The notes under the pieces: generated by a model | The model's database searches: none | Told to the model about the DNA's origin: nothing | What the model saw: only the letters and a program-made list of their open reading frames with translations | Shown here: positions 18,997 through 31,000 of the stretch, piece after piece | Layout: every line of letters begins with the position of its first letter | How positions within the stretch are numbered: position 1 is the first letter of the stretch | Assembly: GCA_949752735.1 (NCBI GenBank) | Contig: OX457041.1 | Location: forward strand, 21,972,117 to 22,036,116 | Length of the DNA: 64,000 bases | From: Lumbricus terrestris | Taxonomy: Eukaryota > Annelida > Clitellata > Crassiclitellata > Lumbricidae | Reading direction: 5' to 3' | Translations under genes and position numbers: made by a program

Positions 18997-21900
18997 AGTT
19001 TGAGATATCTTAGACACTGATTTCTGCTTGAGTTTTAACAGAGAAATTGCTCTGATCTCCTAATTTGATGCATGGCTACCAAAGGTTACGAGAGGACTCA
19101 AAATAAATGCTTTATTATGATTACAGTTGCATACTGCAACAAATGTTTGTAATTTTTCATGAATTTCATCTGATTGAAACGACAGTTGAATGCAGAATAT
19201 AATAATAAGAAATTAAAGTGGAAAAGAGCTCTTTATCACAAAATTTTGCGTGAGAAGGAACAGAGGCGTATATAGCTTCATTTAGTTTTGTTATCCTCAT
19301 CGTAATGGGAAGGCGTTCTATTTTTGTTCTTTGATGAGTGATGTAATTGTCAATGAATCTGGACTTTTGATGTTGAAAGCCAGTATACTAGGACATTGTG
19401 GTTTAGTAGAAGTGACTACAACTCCGTTGCCAGTGTGATCCTTAAGAACTGTGTGAAACTATTTAGGAAAGGTGGTATTCAGTTAGGACATTGAGAGGTG
19501 TTTAGACTAGAGTAGAGTTGAAGGAGCAACGTTATAAAATATGCAAACATATGTGTTGGTGTCTCATGTGTTATGACTAAATAGTCGTAGTTTTGCTTTT
19601 GGTCGTAAAGTGCATAAACAATTATTTGCGTATCAAGGTAAGATTCTCACCTGTCTGACTCTTGCATGTGTGACTGTTACATGTCTAGTTGCTCTTACAA
19701 ATCTTTAAAAAGTTTTTGGGTGATAGCTCGTGAGGCAATAGCTTTTTTTAAGTTGGCCATCATTGTCCCACTATAAAATTCCAATTTTTTGTGAATGAGT
19801 GGATTTGTTGGTTAGTGGGATTGGCTGTTCTGCTGTTGCTTTGTTGAGATGATAAGTTGGGTAAGACATTGGAAGCAATTTTTAGGCAAGTTAGCATTGT
19901 TTTAGCGTCCATTGTGACAAAGAAACTTCCTTATAATTGATTTGTCCTCTGATTGTCTGATCTTGTAGCATCGCTTGTATACTAAGATTTTGTTGTATTG
20001 AAGATGTTGTTGACGTGACTGATTCATATTTATGTGATTGTTGATGTGACTGTTTCGTATTTTATTTGGAATCGTTGTAAGCAGAACGCAGGAGAATTTC
20101 AGAAAAAAATGTTAAAATGTTTATCAGAGGAAAATGTAAGTTGACTGAAAAGTAAAAGAAGATTTCTTGTTTTCGTTCTTTCTTTGCGGCAGACTGAAGC
20201 CATTTCAATGGTATTTTAAACTCTGTTGCACAAACTGGTCTTTAAGAAGAAATCGAGGTCTATGCAAAAAAATTAATGTTGTTGATCTGAAATTGGTTTT
20301 GGGATGAAATTATTTATTTTGTCAGTGTCTTACTGGGTCGGTGAAATTGCCTTTGCTGATCATTTTCTTCAAATTTATCTGAAAACTCTGTTCTTATTAG
20401 TTGCTGGTTCCGACTGGGAACAAATATTATGTGACATAACAGAATTTTTGGATAAATTTTTTTCACAGCCACTGATTTGATACAGAAATCACAAATGGCA
20501 GCAATGACTAAGTTTACAAACTCGAATTAAACCTCTGAATTTTGAAAATTGAATTTCGTTTAAATCAAATGTGTGGCATCTGTGGGTCTCAGACCAAATA
20601 AATGAAGTAAAAATATCAATTACAAAATTGCGCTAAATAGTCTCAATAAAAGAAATGATGCCCATAAGTTTGAAGCAGACATATGCTAATAACTGCACAT
20701 TTTATGACATAGAAATTTTATCGTTAAGTCATAGTTAAAACTAAATAATCTAAGGAACTACAATTGGAACTTTGCATTAATTTTTCATGTGGTAAAAGTA
20801 ACTGTAACAAAGGTCCCTTACAGGACGACTTTGCTTGCAGTTTTAAAATTCCTCAACTGATATCTTACAAGTTCTTTGAATTTTGTCAGAATTGGAAGAA
20901 GAAGCTACAAGAACTGAATTCTTCATTCAGACATCTGTTTTGCCCTCGCGTTATTGTGAGCACTTCTCATAGGATGTCACAGAGAGGCACCACAGGAATT
21001 ATGTATTATGTTGCATTTGAAAGAAAAATGTGCCAAAAATTTGAAGAGGCGCTTATGAGTTGTGATGGTGAGTTGGCTAAACAGTATGTTTGAACGCTAA
21101 GCAAAATTGCAGCAAATCTCTATCAGGTTTCTTTGTGTACGTGTACTTACATACAGTTGTCTACATCTAAGGCTGTCTTTTGATTGATGTATGCAAATTT
21201 ATGCATGAAGTGTATATACATTATAAATGATACTGGAACCTCCTTAGAATGCTTAATTACAGAATTATTATTTATACCACTTTGGTATACAGCTGCATAA
21301 TCTCAATACTGAATTAAATTTGGGTTCAGGTTATTCGCCATCAGAAATTGCTTAGTAATGGTACAAGTTCTAAAGAGGTTCTTGTGTATTTGGACATCTG
21401 TTTAGCACATATAACTTAAAGAAGATATTGTGTGTGTGTGTGCATGAATTTACATGACACTCAATAAGTGTAGATGGACTCATGTAAGTACACACACACT
21501 AGCGGTTCGTTTTAATGGCAGAACGTTTGATTTCTACAAGAGTTGCTGAGTTAAACTGAACAACAGGGTCATTGTACTTGTGTTTGCGCCGCACTTTTTC
21601 CCAATCCATTTCGTAGCTAGGTGTTGGTCACGTGCAGACATCTGGAGTGGCTGTATAGATGGATGCATTATTTCAGCAACTTTCTAGAAGTTTTCAGGTT
21701 AGAACAGTTTAGATGTGATTTTGAGTTTGCATGTCCCAGACACAGGTAGTGCAAATGCATTATTATTTGATTGTGCTTTGGTTGCATTGTTGTGACTGCT
21801 GAAGACAGACAGGAACCAGCCCTCGACCTGTTGTTTGACTTGGACGAAATAACCATTAATTCATGCCTCATTGCTTTGTGCACCTCAGAGATTTGCATGA

Positions 21901-22250
21901 TTGCATCTCTCAGAACTTGTAAGGAATATATTAGCCTAACACCCACCACACCACAAGTTAAGTTTTCTAGATTTTATAAAAAAATGCTTGTGAGATGTTT
22001 TACTTCAGACTCTCAGTGTTTAGGCGCAAAAACAAGTACTGTTACGCTAACTGTACATTAGTGGTTCAAGAAGAAAACTCTGATTTTCAATCCTAGTTCA
22101 ACATTATTACAAGTCACATAGAATGCATAGAATGTCAGTCATTTTGGCTGGTTGGAGTGCTGTACCAGCCTGGCGTTCAACAATGCTATTCTTCGATCTG
22201 TGTAAAGCTTGTTCGAATATTTAGATGCATTTGCATACCTGGATGTACGT

Positions 22251-22321
22251 TTAACCCTTTAATGCCGGAGGGTATAGGATTCCCCATACCATTTACTACC
22301 ATCTCGGCATTAAAGGGTTAA
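22251..22321. mobile_element. 71-bp TTAA-flanked palindromic mini-element, copy 1
   Basis: It begins TTAACCCTTTAATGCCG and ends GGCATTAAAGGGTTAA, an inverted repeat of CCCTTTAATGCC flanked by TTAA. It matches 62049-62119 at 68 of 71 positions. TTAA target sites and CCC/GGG ends are features of piggyBac-type transposition. Confidence 0.8.
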
Positions 22322-23986
22322 TGCCTGTTAGGATTCTTTAACAGGTGCTATATAAATTGTCGCTGCAGCTGTTGGCTGTGGTTTCTCGTTGATGCGATGA
22401 TCGACTGGATGCCTTGTGTGTGTTGTGTTTATGGCGCTATAGAAGTTTACCGGAGTAGATTGGATTAGATTTTATCTGTATTTGCTGTTTTCTTTCGTTG
22501 TTTTGTACCGCGTGTACAGGTTGCTATGCAATTTTGGTGTCATTCTGTCGGCCTTTGGTGTTGGTGTTTCCGTTTTGTTACCCACTGTCAGCTCATTTCC
22601 ATGATGGTACCATGCAGTGGCAGAGTGCTAATGCATTTGCAACATGTATGTATGTATAAAGGCTCTTAACATGGCAGGTTTTTTCTCTTGACTATGTAGC
22701 AGATAAGTGTGTTTTAGCACAGTTAGAAAATGAATGCTGCATCTGGTGCATTTGAAAAATGTGTCCATAGCTCAAATCATCATGGAGAGGTGACACTTAA
22801 ACAGTGATTGGTTTCCCAGCCAATTTTAGTAGTCGCTCATCATTAAAGTTGTGGAATTGAGTGCTGTTGGTTTGTTTATAGATCAGTAAAGTATCCTTTA
22901 ATGCACCATAGACTGATCTGTGGATATTATATTAGAATTGAGCTTTCTGCTGCACCTATTCATCTGGTCTTCCAATTGTTTGGTATGGTGTACACATCAC
23001 AAATCAACTGTTGCAATCTTCTATGTGAACTTTGCTTTGTACTGGGTGCAGTTCTGAGTTTGGTTCTCTTCAGAAGATATCTTGTAAATCTTGCATTACG
23101 TTAGGGGTTGATTTATATCATATGACGTTTCTTTATTAACTAATTTGCTAATCGCACTTCAGACTCTCATTCGGAACCTTGTTTGTTTAAAAAAACATTG
23201 CATTTGTACAGTTAAGATTGGGCAGGCGATAGTTTAGGTTTTTCGAACGTATACTGTAAATTTAGTACCGCTGTTGTGTTATAAATCTGGGAAACTTGTC
23301 TATGTTTACGAACATGGTAAAACCTGTACTAAACATTTGTTGTTGCCAGCTTGTCCTATTGTCACTTTGGTTGTGTGCACTGATGCCTTATTCTGGACTG
23401 TAGTTGCTCCAAGTGGAAATGACCGTCTGTCAATGTTGTCGTCGTCGTGTGCATGTCACAGACGACACTAAAGACAACGTCAGCTTAGTTTAGGCTATTT
23501 TGATATTTGCATCTGTTGCTTTCTATCGATAATTACCTGAATGCTTAGGTCAGGTTAGGTCAAGTCGTGGATATTCTCTGCAGTTTGTCTGTCATATTTT
23601 CTCTTCCATTAAAGTATTTTGTTATTTAAAATCCAATTTCAGTTAAAATAATAAGGTTTTGATTAGTTAAGCCATTTCTGCTCTTTGAAAGCCGTTCTCT
23701 TCCAGTGATAATAAATGTTGGACAGCGTAGAACTTTGTTTAACATATCCGCATCTTTTTACTGCAGGTAGTTTACTCACGGAACGAGTCGTCTGGGAATT
23801 CGTTACGTGTTACAATGGCATGGTTGTGGTTTTAATTTCTTTTTTATGGCTTAGAATGATTCAGCATCATGCTTGAATCAATGATTCAGCATCATGCTTG
23901 AATCACTTAAGTTTGCCAAAAATAGTTTCTCTTTGGGGTTCAAGTGGCAGAAGATTCGCGTTTTTCGCAGCTCATTTATTTGCAGT

Positions 23987-24129
23987 TTGACTTTGTTGTT
24001 TGTGGGGGGGGAAATTAATATTAATATTCTGTACTTAGGCAGGTTTAGAGTAACTTTCCTTGACTTTGTTGTTTGTGGGGGAAATTAATATTAATATTCT
24101 GTGCTTAGGCAGGTTTAGAATAACTTTCC
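23987..24129 (+). repeat. Tandem duplication of about 70 bp
   Basis: Two adjacent copies begin TTGACTTTGTTGTTTGTGGG and end TAACTTTCC. They differ mainly in the length of a G run. Confidence 0.85.
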
Positions 24130-24959
24130 AGCAAACATGACGATAATTGATGCAATTTCTACACATTTTTGCATCAATAAATTGTTTATCATTGACAGAA
24201 ATTCCATATTATGGTTTGCTTGTGTCCTTATCATTAATTAATAAACGTGGGACCAACGATGTTACGAACAAACATGTTTCAGTTCACGAGACGTTGCTGT
24301 GCATGTGTTGTTTACCATGGCGACAAATTTATTTTGTTGCTGTTGTCTGTAGTTGTCCTCTTTTAGGTTGACGTTGAGATTCACTGATCTAGTGTTTTTC
24401 AATGTAATGTTATTATTTGTAACAAGCAGCGTTCAAAAGTTTTCATGTGTCAGGCAAATCGTGAATGCACATAAGCACATAGAAGATAGTATTTGGATGC
24501 GACAGAAAGTGAACGAATGACGATTATAGGTTTTATTTAAGACAGGAAGAATGTCATAATCAGACAAATCTGTACATATAGGGACGTCGAGAAGAGCACA
24601 GAGAAGTAAGAAGTCGAGAACTGGAATTCATTTAGATGTAGTTTTTCGTCGTCGTCCGTATAATAATTATCAGTTTCAATGCAATTGTTAGCCTCCTTCG
24701 TAATATTATCATTTGTAAAGACGTGTATGTAACCGTTTATGCTATTTTTGCCACTGAAGCACTGTTCTTATTGTCTGACATGTTGAAAATGCAGACATGA
24801 AATGGCTATTACCGCCAGAAATAATTTGTTTAAGAATTTCCTGTATTAATGATGGTCTCCATCTTGTCAAACGTGGAATCTCAGGACTGCTAGTACAACA
24901 CAACCACTACACTGAATCTGGCGATTAGGTCTACATGTAAGATGACAGTCCAGCAGACT

Positions 24960-25400
24960 ATACAATAAACCTAGCTTTTAAAAAGAATATCATACTATTG
25001 GTAAAAAGATGAGAGATGAAGGACTGTCGAATGCTATGAACATGGAATGGGGCTACAACACACACTCGTAGATGCCTCCCATTTTCAGAAAGAATAATTC
25101 TTTTAATTCCAGAAAGTAACATTACAAACTGTTTATTGATATTACACAGGGAACAGATTATATCAGTAATCAAGAACTTGTCAGATGGTGCAATCCGATG
25201 GTCAGGACATGTGCAGCGGACTTCGGTTCCAAAAGAATGGATTTCATTCAGCTATGCAGGTACACAAATGTAATAAGCCTTTGTTGAATGGGATCCAGCA
25301 GACAAAGAACATTTGAGATGATAAAGAAGGCAGCAGCACAGAACAACTTCTGAGGATGAGGTCACAGCACAGCAAATCAAACTCAGTTCTACTTACTACC
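24960..25400 (+). mobile_element. Possible decayed LINE fragment
   Basis: The translation contains IRWSGHVQRTSVPKEW, resembling the RW-GHV-R motif downstream of the reverse transcriptase in several LINE families. Frames are broken by stops. Weak call. Confidence 0.3.
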
Positions 25401-25559
25401 ACTCAGAGAAAAACCAACCAATCTAAAAAAAAAATACTCGCCCGATTAAACGAGACCTTTCAGCATAATTTATTCTATATCCTAGTACATTTAATAAGGT
25501 AATCGTATAATATTTAATACAGAGCTCTGCAAGAACAACAGTCCACAATGCAGCTGAAG

Positions 25560-25828
25560 CAGCGGCGCCCGCAGGCGTACGCACTTACGCAAGTGCGTAC
25601 AGCAGCGGCGCCCGGAGACGTACGCACATACGTAAGTGCGTACAGCGCGATGACCCAAAAAAAGGTCATTTCGGCGGATAAAAAAGGTACGTTTTTGTGA
25701 AATTCTAGGTTGATGACTAAAAAAAAGGTCATCAGTTTTTTCGGCGACCTAACGAAAAAAAAAATCCTGTTCGCCCCTCCATCGAAAATTTCTGTGCGTA
25801 CAAGAAAAAAATCCTGCGGGCGCCGCTG
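25560..25828. mobile_element. hAT MITE with perfect 8-bp target duplication
   Basis: Perfect 16-bp terminal inverted repeats (CAGCGGCGCCCGCAGG and its complement) are flanked on both sides by AGCTGAAG (25552-25559 and 25829-25836). The 8-bp duplication assigns it to hAT. The left end is repeated internally (CAGCGGCGCCCGGAG at about 25603) and is followed each time by a GTACGCACTTACG-type palindrome. No coding sequence. Confidence 0.88.
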
Positions 25829-25836
25829 AGCTGAAG

Positions 25837-27873
25837 GATTTAACTCAGCTGTCTACAATATGCATTGCTCAATAATTAATTGAAGCACTTTCATCAAGGT
25901 TAGTAATTTCTCATTCCTTTTAAATATCAACGATCATATACTGTTTTCAAATAATAAACATTAATATTTTCAAACACAAACTTCAATGTCATGTAATTTA
26001 ATTTATATGCATACATTTTCTCAACAGCAACACTACCTTCTGAATTAGTCGATGAAATATTTTGTCGATACCTCCAACAGCAATTTAAGAAAGTCGGAGC
26101 AGAGAACAAAAACTTCAGGAAAATCTTCAAGTGGTATTGCCATGATTTGACTGAACATGTACTTTAAATAAAAATTTCCTAAACCTCGTCAGTGACAAAA
26201 CTTGCCAGCTGCCACTGTCAATAGAAATATACACTACGCAAACTATATTATATGCAACACAACAGCTCTGTGCAGTTTTAACTTCAAACTGGCCAAGAAG
26301 GAAAATACTGGCCAAGAAGGAAAATACCAGTGCAACGAAATTTAATTAAGATTGCAATTGGCATTTAGACTATTGTATTCATGCAGTTCCAAACTTTGGA
26401 ACTTATATTTAGACGGTTCTTTAGTTAAAAACATTAAATTTTTAGAGGCGCCTTATTTTTATTTCTAATTCATAAAATATTATATTATATTTATTCATAA
26501 TAATAGAAACTTCGGGGCATTGGTATCAACCACCTAATGCATCATAATCATGTTATCAAATGAAGAAGCAGTTCAACTGCAGGATATTGATGTCATCGTC
26601 TCTCATGGTCGCTAAGACAGTTGAAGTTGAATGAGGCAATTTGGCAACAAATGGCCTCAGATTTAACAAATCTTTCTTGTTTTTCAAGCCCAACAAAGTA
26701 GACCAAGTTTCACCAAATTATACAGCAAGATGTGTTTCGCATTTTATGAGTAGCTCGAGTATCCTGCAAAACTGCTTAATACATTTGAACGGATGGAAGC
26801 CAACAGCTGTTACAGAAAAACACTTCAATAACACACCAAGTCAAATCTGCTCTATTCAAAATTAAACACCACAAGCTCAAAACAAATAATTAAACAAATT
26901 TCCTCTTGCAGTTTGAACAAGACAATTACAATTTCTATTAGGAGTGTGAATAACAATTTCAGTTCAGTCCAGTGTCAAAGTGAAACCATACCTATAAAAC
27001 TTTTAATGTGCCACTAGCAATTGCCAGGTGACTTATCAAAAATAAAGACCTGAACTAACATTCAAAACCTGTATTGCCAAGGCAATATGAACTGTAAAAC
27101 TAAAATATAAAAAAGTATGCTGCAGAAGTGGCACATGAAATCTGTTAACATTTAATTCAGTAGCCATATTTTGCTAAACTTGAAGGGAATTATACATTTT
27201 CTTTATAAGAGGGCTTCAGTTTTACAGCATTAACAAAACAAAGAAACTGATCTCAGCGTACACTGTTAAACACCACCAAATGTACAGAAACACGGACACA
27301 TCGCAGGTATGTCGCAGGTATATGTACATATGCACAGAGACAGATTTCAAACAAAATTCTATTCTACAGAGTTTCACTTTAAACAAAGTTCTTGAAAACG
27401 CACAACAGTGACGATAAGATACCGATAAAAAAACGTCACCGACTAAATAATGGGTTAAATGCTTGATAAATCGTGTATCACAAAACTTGGGGAACGATGA
27501 CAATGTTCAATAACATAATAAGCTAGAGAATTGACCAACAAAGAGAACGGATGGAGAGCTGCATTAAAGTAATAAGTAAAACAGCAAAAAGTAACAGCAT
27601 CGAAAGCAGACTTTTTCAAAATATGGTAGATTGGATTCAAGATATTCGATTGCATCGTCAAAGAACGAGCTACTGGCCGCCAGTCCTTAAGTGTAGAGTA
27701 ATTCGTGATTCGTTCTTATACACAACCTATGAGGAGTTGTTTTAATGATGTATGCAGGTTGTGCCACTAAATGGAGGCAAAAATCGCTGTCAAATTGGCT
27801 GCACTGTATTCGATAGAAGTACTTAGTGATAGTTGATGTAAGTAAATCGAGTAGAAGATGCTGGACTACGTTG
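25837..27873 (-). other. UBR1 3' UTR and flank
   Basis: Downstream of the UBR1 stop codon at 27874. No exon was recognised on either strand. A minus-strand AATAAA occurs at 26495-26490 and could be a polyadenylation signal, but the 3' end is not determinable. Confidence 0.4.
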
Positions 27874-28015
27874 TCAGAGGTTGTGCCATTCGATTGTTGA
27901 ATAGCCGCTGTTTGTTTCCAGGCTGTGAACGATCTCTTCCGCAATACTGTGCAACAGCCAAAGTTTCTGCAATTTTCTGTACCTGTCTTCACACAGATAA
28001 AGTGGATTTCCACGC
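27874..28015 (-). CDS. UBR1: UBR1 exon 42 (stop codon)
   Basis: Acceptor TACGTTGCAG ending at 28016. It reads [19 protein letters not shown], then [16 protein letters not shown], ending IEWHNL and TGA at 27876-27874. Confidence 0.94.
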
Positions 28016-31000
28016 CTGCAACGTAGAAGAAAACATGGAACAAAATCATGGAAAGTAAAGAACCAGAAATGTTAAGCTTTCTAATACTCTCCAAACATAC
28101 TACAAAATAAGCATTTTATATTTCTGCTCATTTACACAAACCCTCCCATAAAATCGGAATTCAGCTTTCTTACAATACAAGATAATTGTAAGTTTCAACC
28201 CATAGGTTCGTCAGCAGGCAACAGCAGACCTGGACACCTTCCTTGAAAGGTGGCAATCTTATACTCTAAACTGGCAAAAGAAACACAATGCATAACTAGA
28301 ATTCTGCTTGTTGCATGTGAAGCATGTAAAGCCAAAGAGTTGGAGGTTTGATACAGTTTACAAATTACCAATCAGCAAAGCCCTATGAACGAGCAGTATG
28401 ACATCCAAGTGTGTAAATTATTCACATGCAGCCTAATGAAGAATTCAAAATTGCTGTATTATCCAATGATGGAGTTGCACATTTTAAGCAACACACAAAC
28501 GTGCTGTACAATTTTTAGTGTACAACACACTAATGGAGATTTATGTAACTGATCCCAATACATCAGAACCAGTGTTATTCTCATGCATGTCACAAGAGAT
28601 GACTGGTGTGTCAACGCAAATAAAACAACTTTCCCAGTTGTTGGTTTGCCGCAAGTGATGCCGCATATGGAAAGGGATCACAACGCAGGATTCATTTACT
28701 GAGACACACAGTCCACAAAACATGGTCACTCATCAACATATATCAAAATTAGGTCTTCTCTGGAAAAGACGCTAATTTAACTAATTAACTGCGTAGATAA
28801 CTTGAGCAATATAATATATACATATATATCACTATTCTAGAATGCTCTGCTCATCACGATGACATGGATAACTCGAACCCGCATTGTGGTCCTTTCCATA
28901 TTCGGCATCACATATACACCATACCAGTACAGTGGTACACTAAGCAAAAGTAAGCATAAGCCAAAAGACAATGCTGACCTAGACTGGTTAGACTTGACGA
29001 GAGCACATTAAACAAGTATTATTTCAAACACTCCTTTGCTACAATTCACCCAGTAAGCAATAATCAACCAACCAACTTACCGTAAGCCCTCATCGGTTTC
29101 GCCGTAGACATCAAGGTACGGAGGCGGGCAAAAGCATCCCTTGTTTCGTCCACTTAAAAGCAACACCTGACAGTCTCGTACTCTAAAAACAAAACATTAT
29201 ATCTAAGATTCAATCAGTAAAAACAAACACAAGAGTAAGATGAGCCTAGATATCATCTGTAAACGTTACATGGGTTCTATGATGTGGCGCAAACTGCCAT
29301 GGTGTCCCACAGGAGGTCTGCTTTAAGGAATTTACTGGGCAGCAGGATGAGAGTAGGCTTCCGTTTGTAATGAATAGGTTGACCCACCTGCAATATGTCC
29401 ATAGTGACATCGTGCTTTCACAACCAACATTGTCGCCAAGCCTACAGCTGTCTCTTTGGGTGGCCTGGCGTAATCCAAGTCACATTCTGTATAGCCACTC
29501 CCTCAAAATAGCCAACAGTATATGCCCTCAGGTTCCCATTCGATGACTGTGTCATGCCTCATGCTTACAACAGCACGAGAGAAAAAAATCGGTGGTAATA
29601 ATACTGTATTCTTTCTTATTGACATCTATTGCCATCAAAATACACTTGTACACCAGATTGAGACAGGTACAATAAAGAATATACTTACTTGCTTACTGGC
29701 TTAAACATCTCCACAAACATCAATAATCAAGAGACCCGCAAAGTAGAAATCATTCGACTAGATTAATCAGCTGAAACACAATCGGTTAACTTCTCTTACA
29801 ATGCTTCGCAGACTTTCACAACCAACAAATGATTAATTGAAAGTGATGAACTCTAATTTAAACGTCGAATGCAGATCATGTGAGTAGCCAAAGACAGAAC
29901 AACAACAACAAGTGGCTCTGTACATTGCTCTGGGTACATTGCTCGTGCATTCGCTAGAAAGCGCACCTGAGAAAGACGCCGGTTCCCGAACCACAGGAGG
30001 CTGCATGGGCCGTGGCCGCTCCCACGGGCACTTCATCAATTGTCGTCTGACAGCAGTAGCTCTGAGAACAGACAATCGACCCGCAGACGAGGCACATTGC
30101 GGGAGAACGACTGTCATCGCTGCCGAAGAACTTGGGACATCTGGACGACAGAAAAACATGCATCACAATTTCACCGTGCAATTTTCAAGAAATCACTTTA
30201 CAACTTCTCTTTGCAATATGCGAGAAATTCGTCGCATGTCTGTGACTATCTGGACAAAATAAATACCAGCTCCCACACTCTCAAATAAGAAATCTCAATT
30301 ATAAAAAGTCAGGCTCATTTTATAAGTAATACACCTTTCAAGCCGGAATCCGATGCCATCCAAATTAATCAGGTTTTCCAGTCAAAGCAGAAGGCAACTG
30401 AAGAAAGATTTAAAAAAATAAAAGTTCTTAAATGTTTTGAATTAGCATAGCATCTGTACATTGAAATGATAAATGATGATGATGAGTTCTCTAAGGCAGG
30501 TAGTAACCCAATGATGAGATGGATGAGGTGGTTTGTTGTCGCCTTCCTCACAGACAATTATGGGTGAGCAACTTGTCCGAGGTCGCTACGCAGTGGCTCG
30601 ATATAGATTTGAACCTTCGGCAACAAGGCACTGAACATACCGCTACACCACAGCGTCCGTATGGAAAAATCTGTTATTACTCAGTTGCACGGCAAACCTC
30701 AATTTCTTTTTCAGCAGCAAAACATCATATATCCAAGCACACGCTCAAATTCATAATTTGGTAACCCAGATAAATCTCTACCCAATGATTTTAATTCTAA
30801 TTATTTTTGTTTGTATGTGCACTTGCAATAGCGCCCCTTCAAGCTCTCTACTCAGAGGCGCTCCCGACTACACCGCGGACACTGAATCGGAGTTTCACGC
30901 CAAAGCGCTGAGCAATTGCGAGTGAAGGGTTTGTCCAGGGTCCCAGCGTGGTGACTTGAGGTTGATTCGAACCTGCAACCCTCTGGCTGCAAGACAATGA

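Larger units (their letters stand above)
16309..24950 (+). other. AMMECR1 3' UTR and convergent intergenic DNA
   Basis: No further exons were recognised. The plus strand is rich in T and G, as expected for a long plus-strand transcript. AATAAA hexamers occur at 19102 and 20597 among others, but the polyadenylation site cannot be fixed. The stretch contains a TA-rich microsatellite (17826-17906), a hAT-like MITE (18765-18996), a 71-bp TTAA palindrome (22251-22321), a GT run (21431-21441) and a tandem duplication (23987-24129). Confidence 0.45.

Noticed and set aside
20764..21093. 109-codon plus-strand open frame
   Set aside because: No recognisable motif, begins at TTG, no neighbouring exon or splice context; chance in an AT-rich stretch is sufficient.
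27687..28094. 135-codon minus-strand open frame
   Set aside because: It is a shadow of the last UBR1 exon (27874-28015) in another frame.
29833..30262. Overlapping open frames on both strands around 29.8-30.3 kb
   Set aside because: Only the minus frame within 29967-30140 matches UBR1; the rest is intron or the opposite strand.
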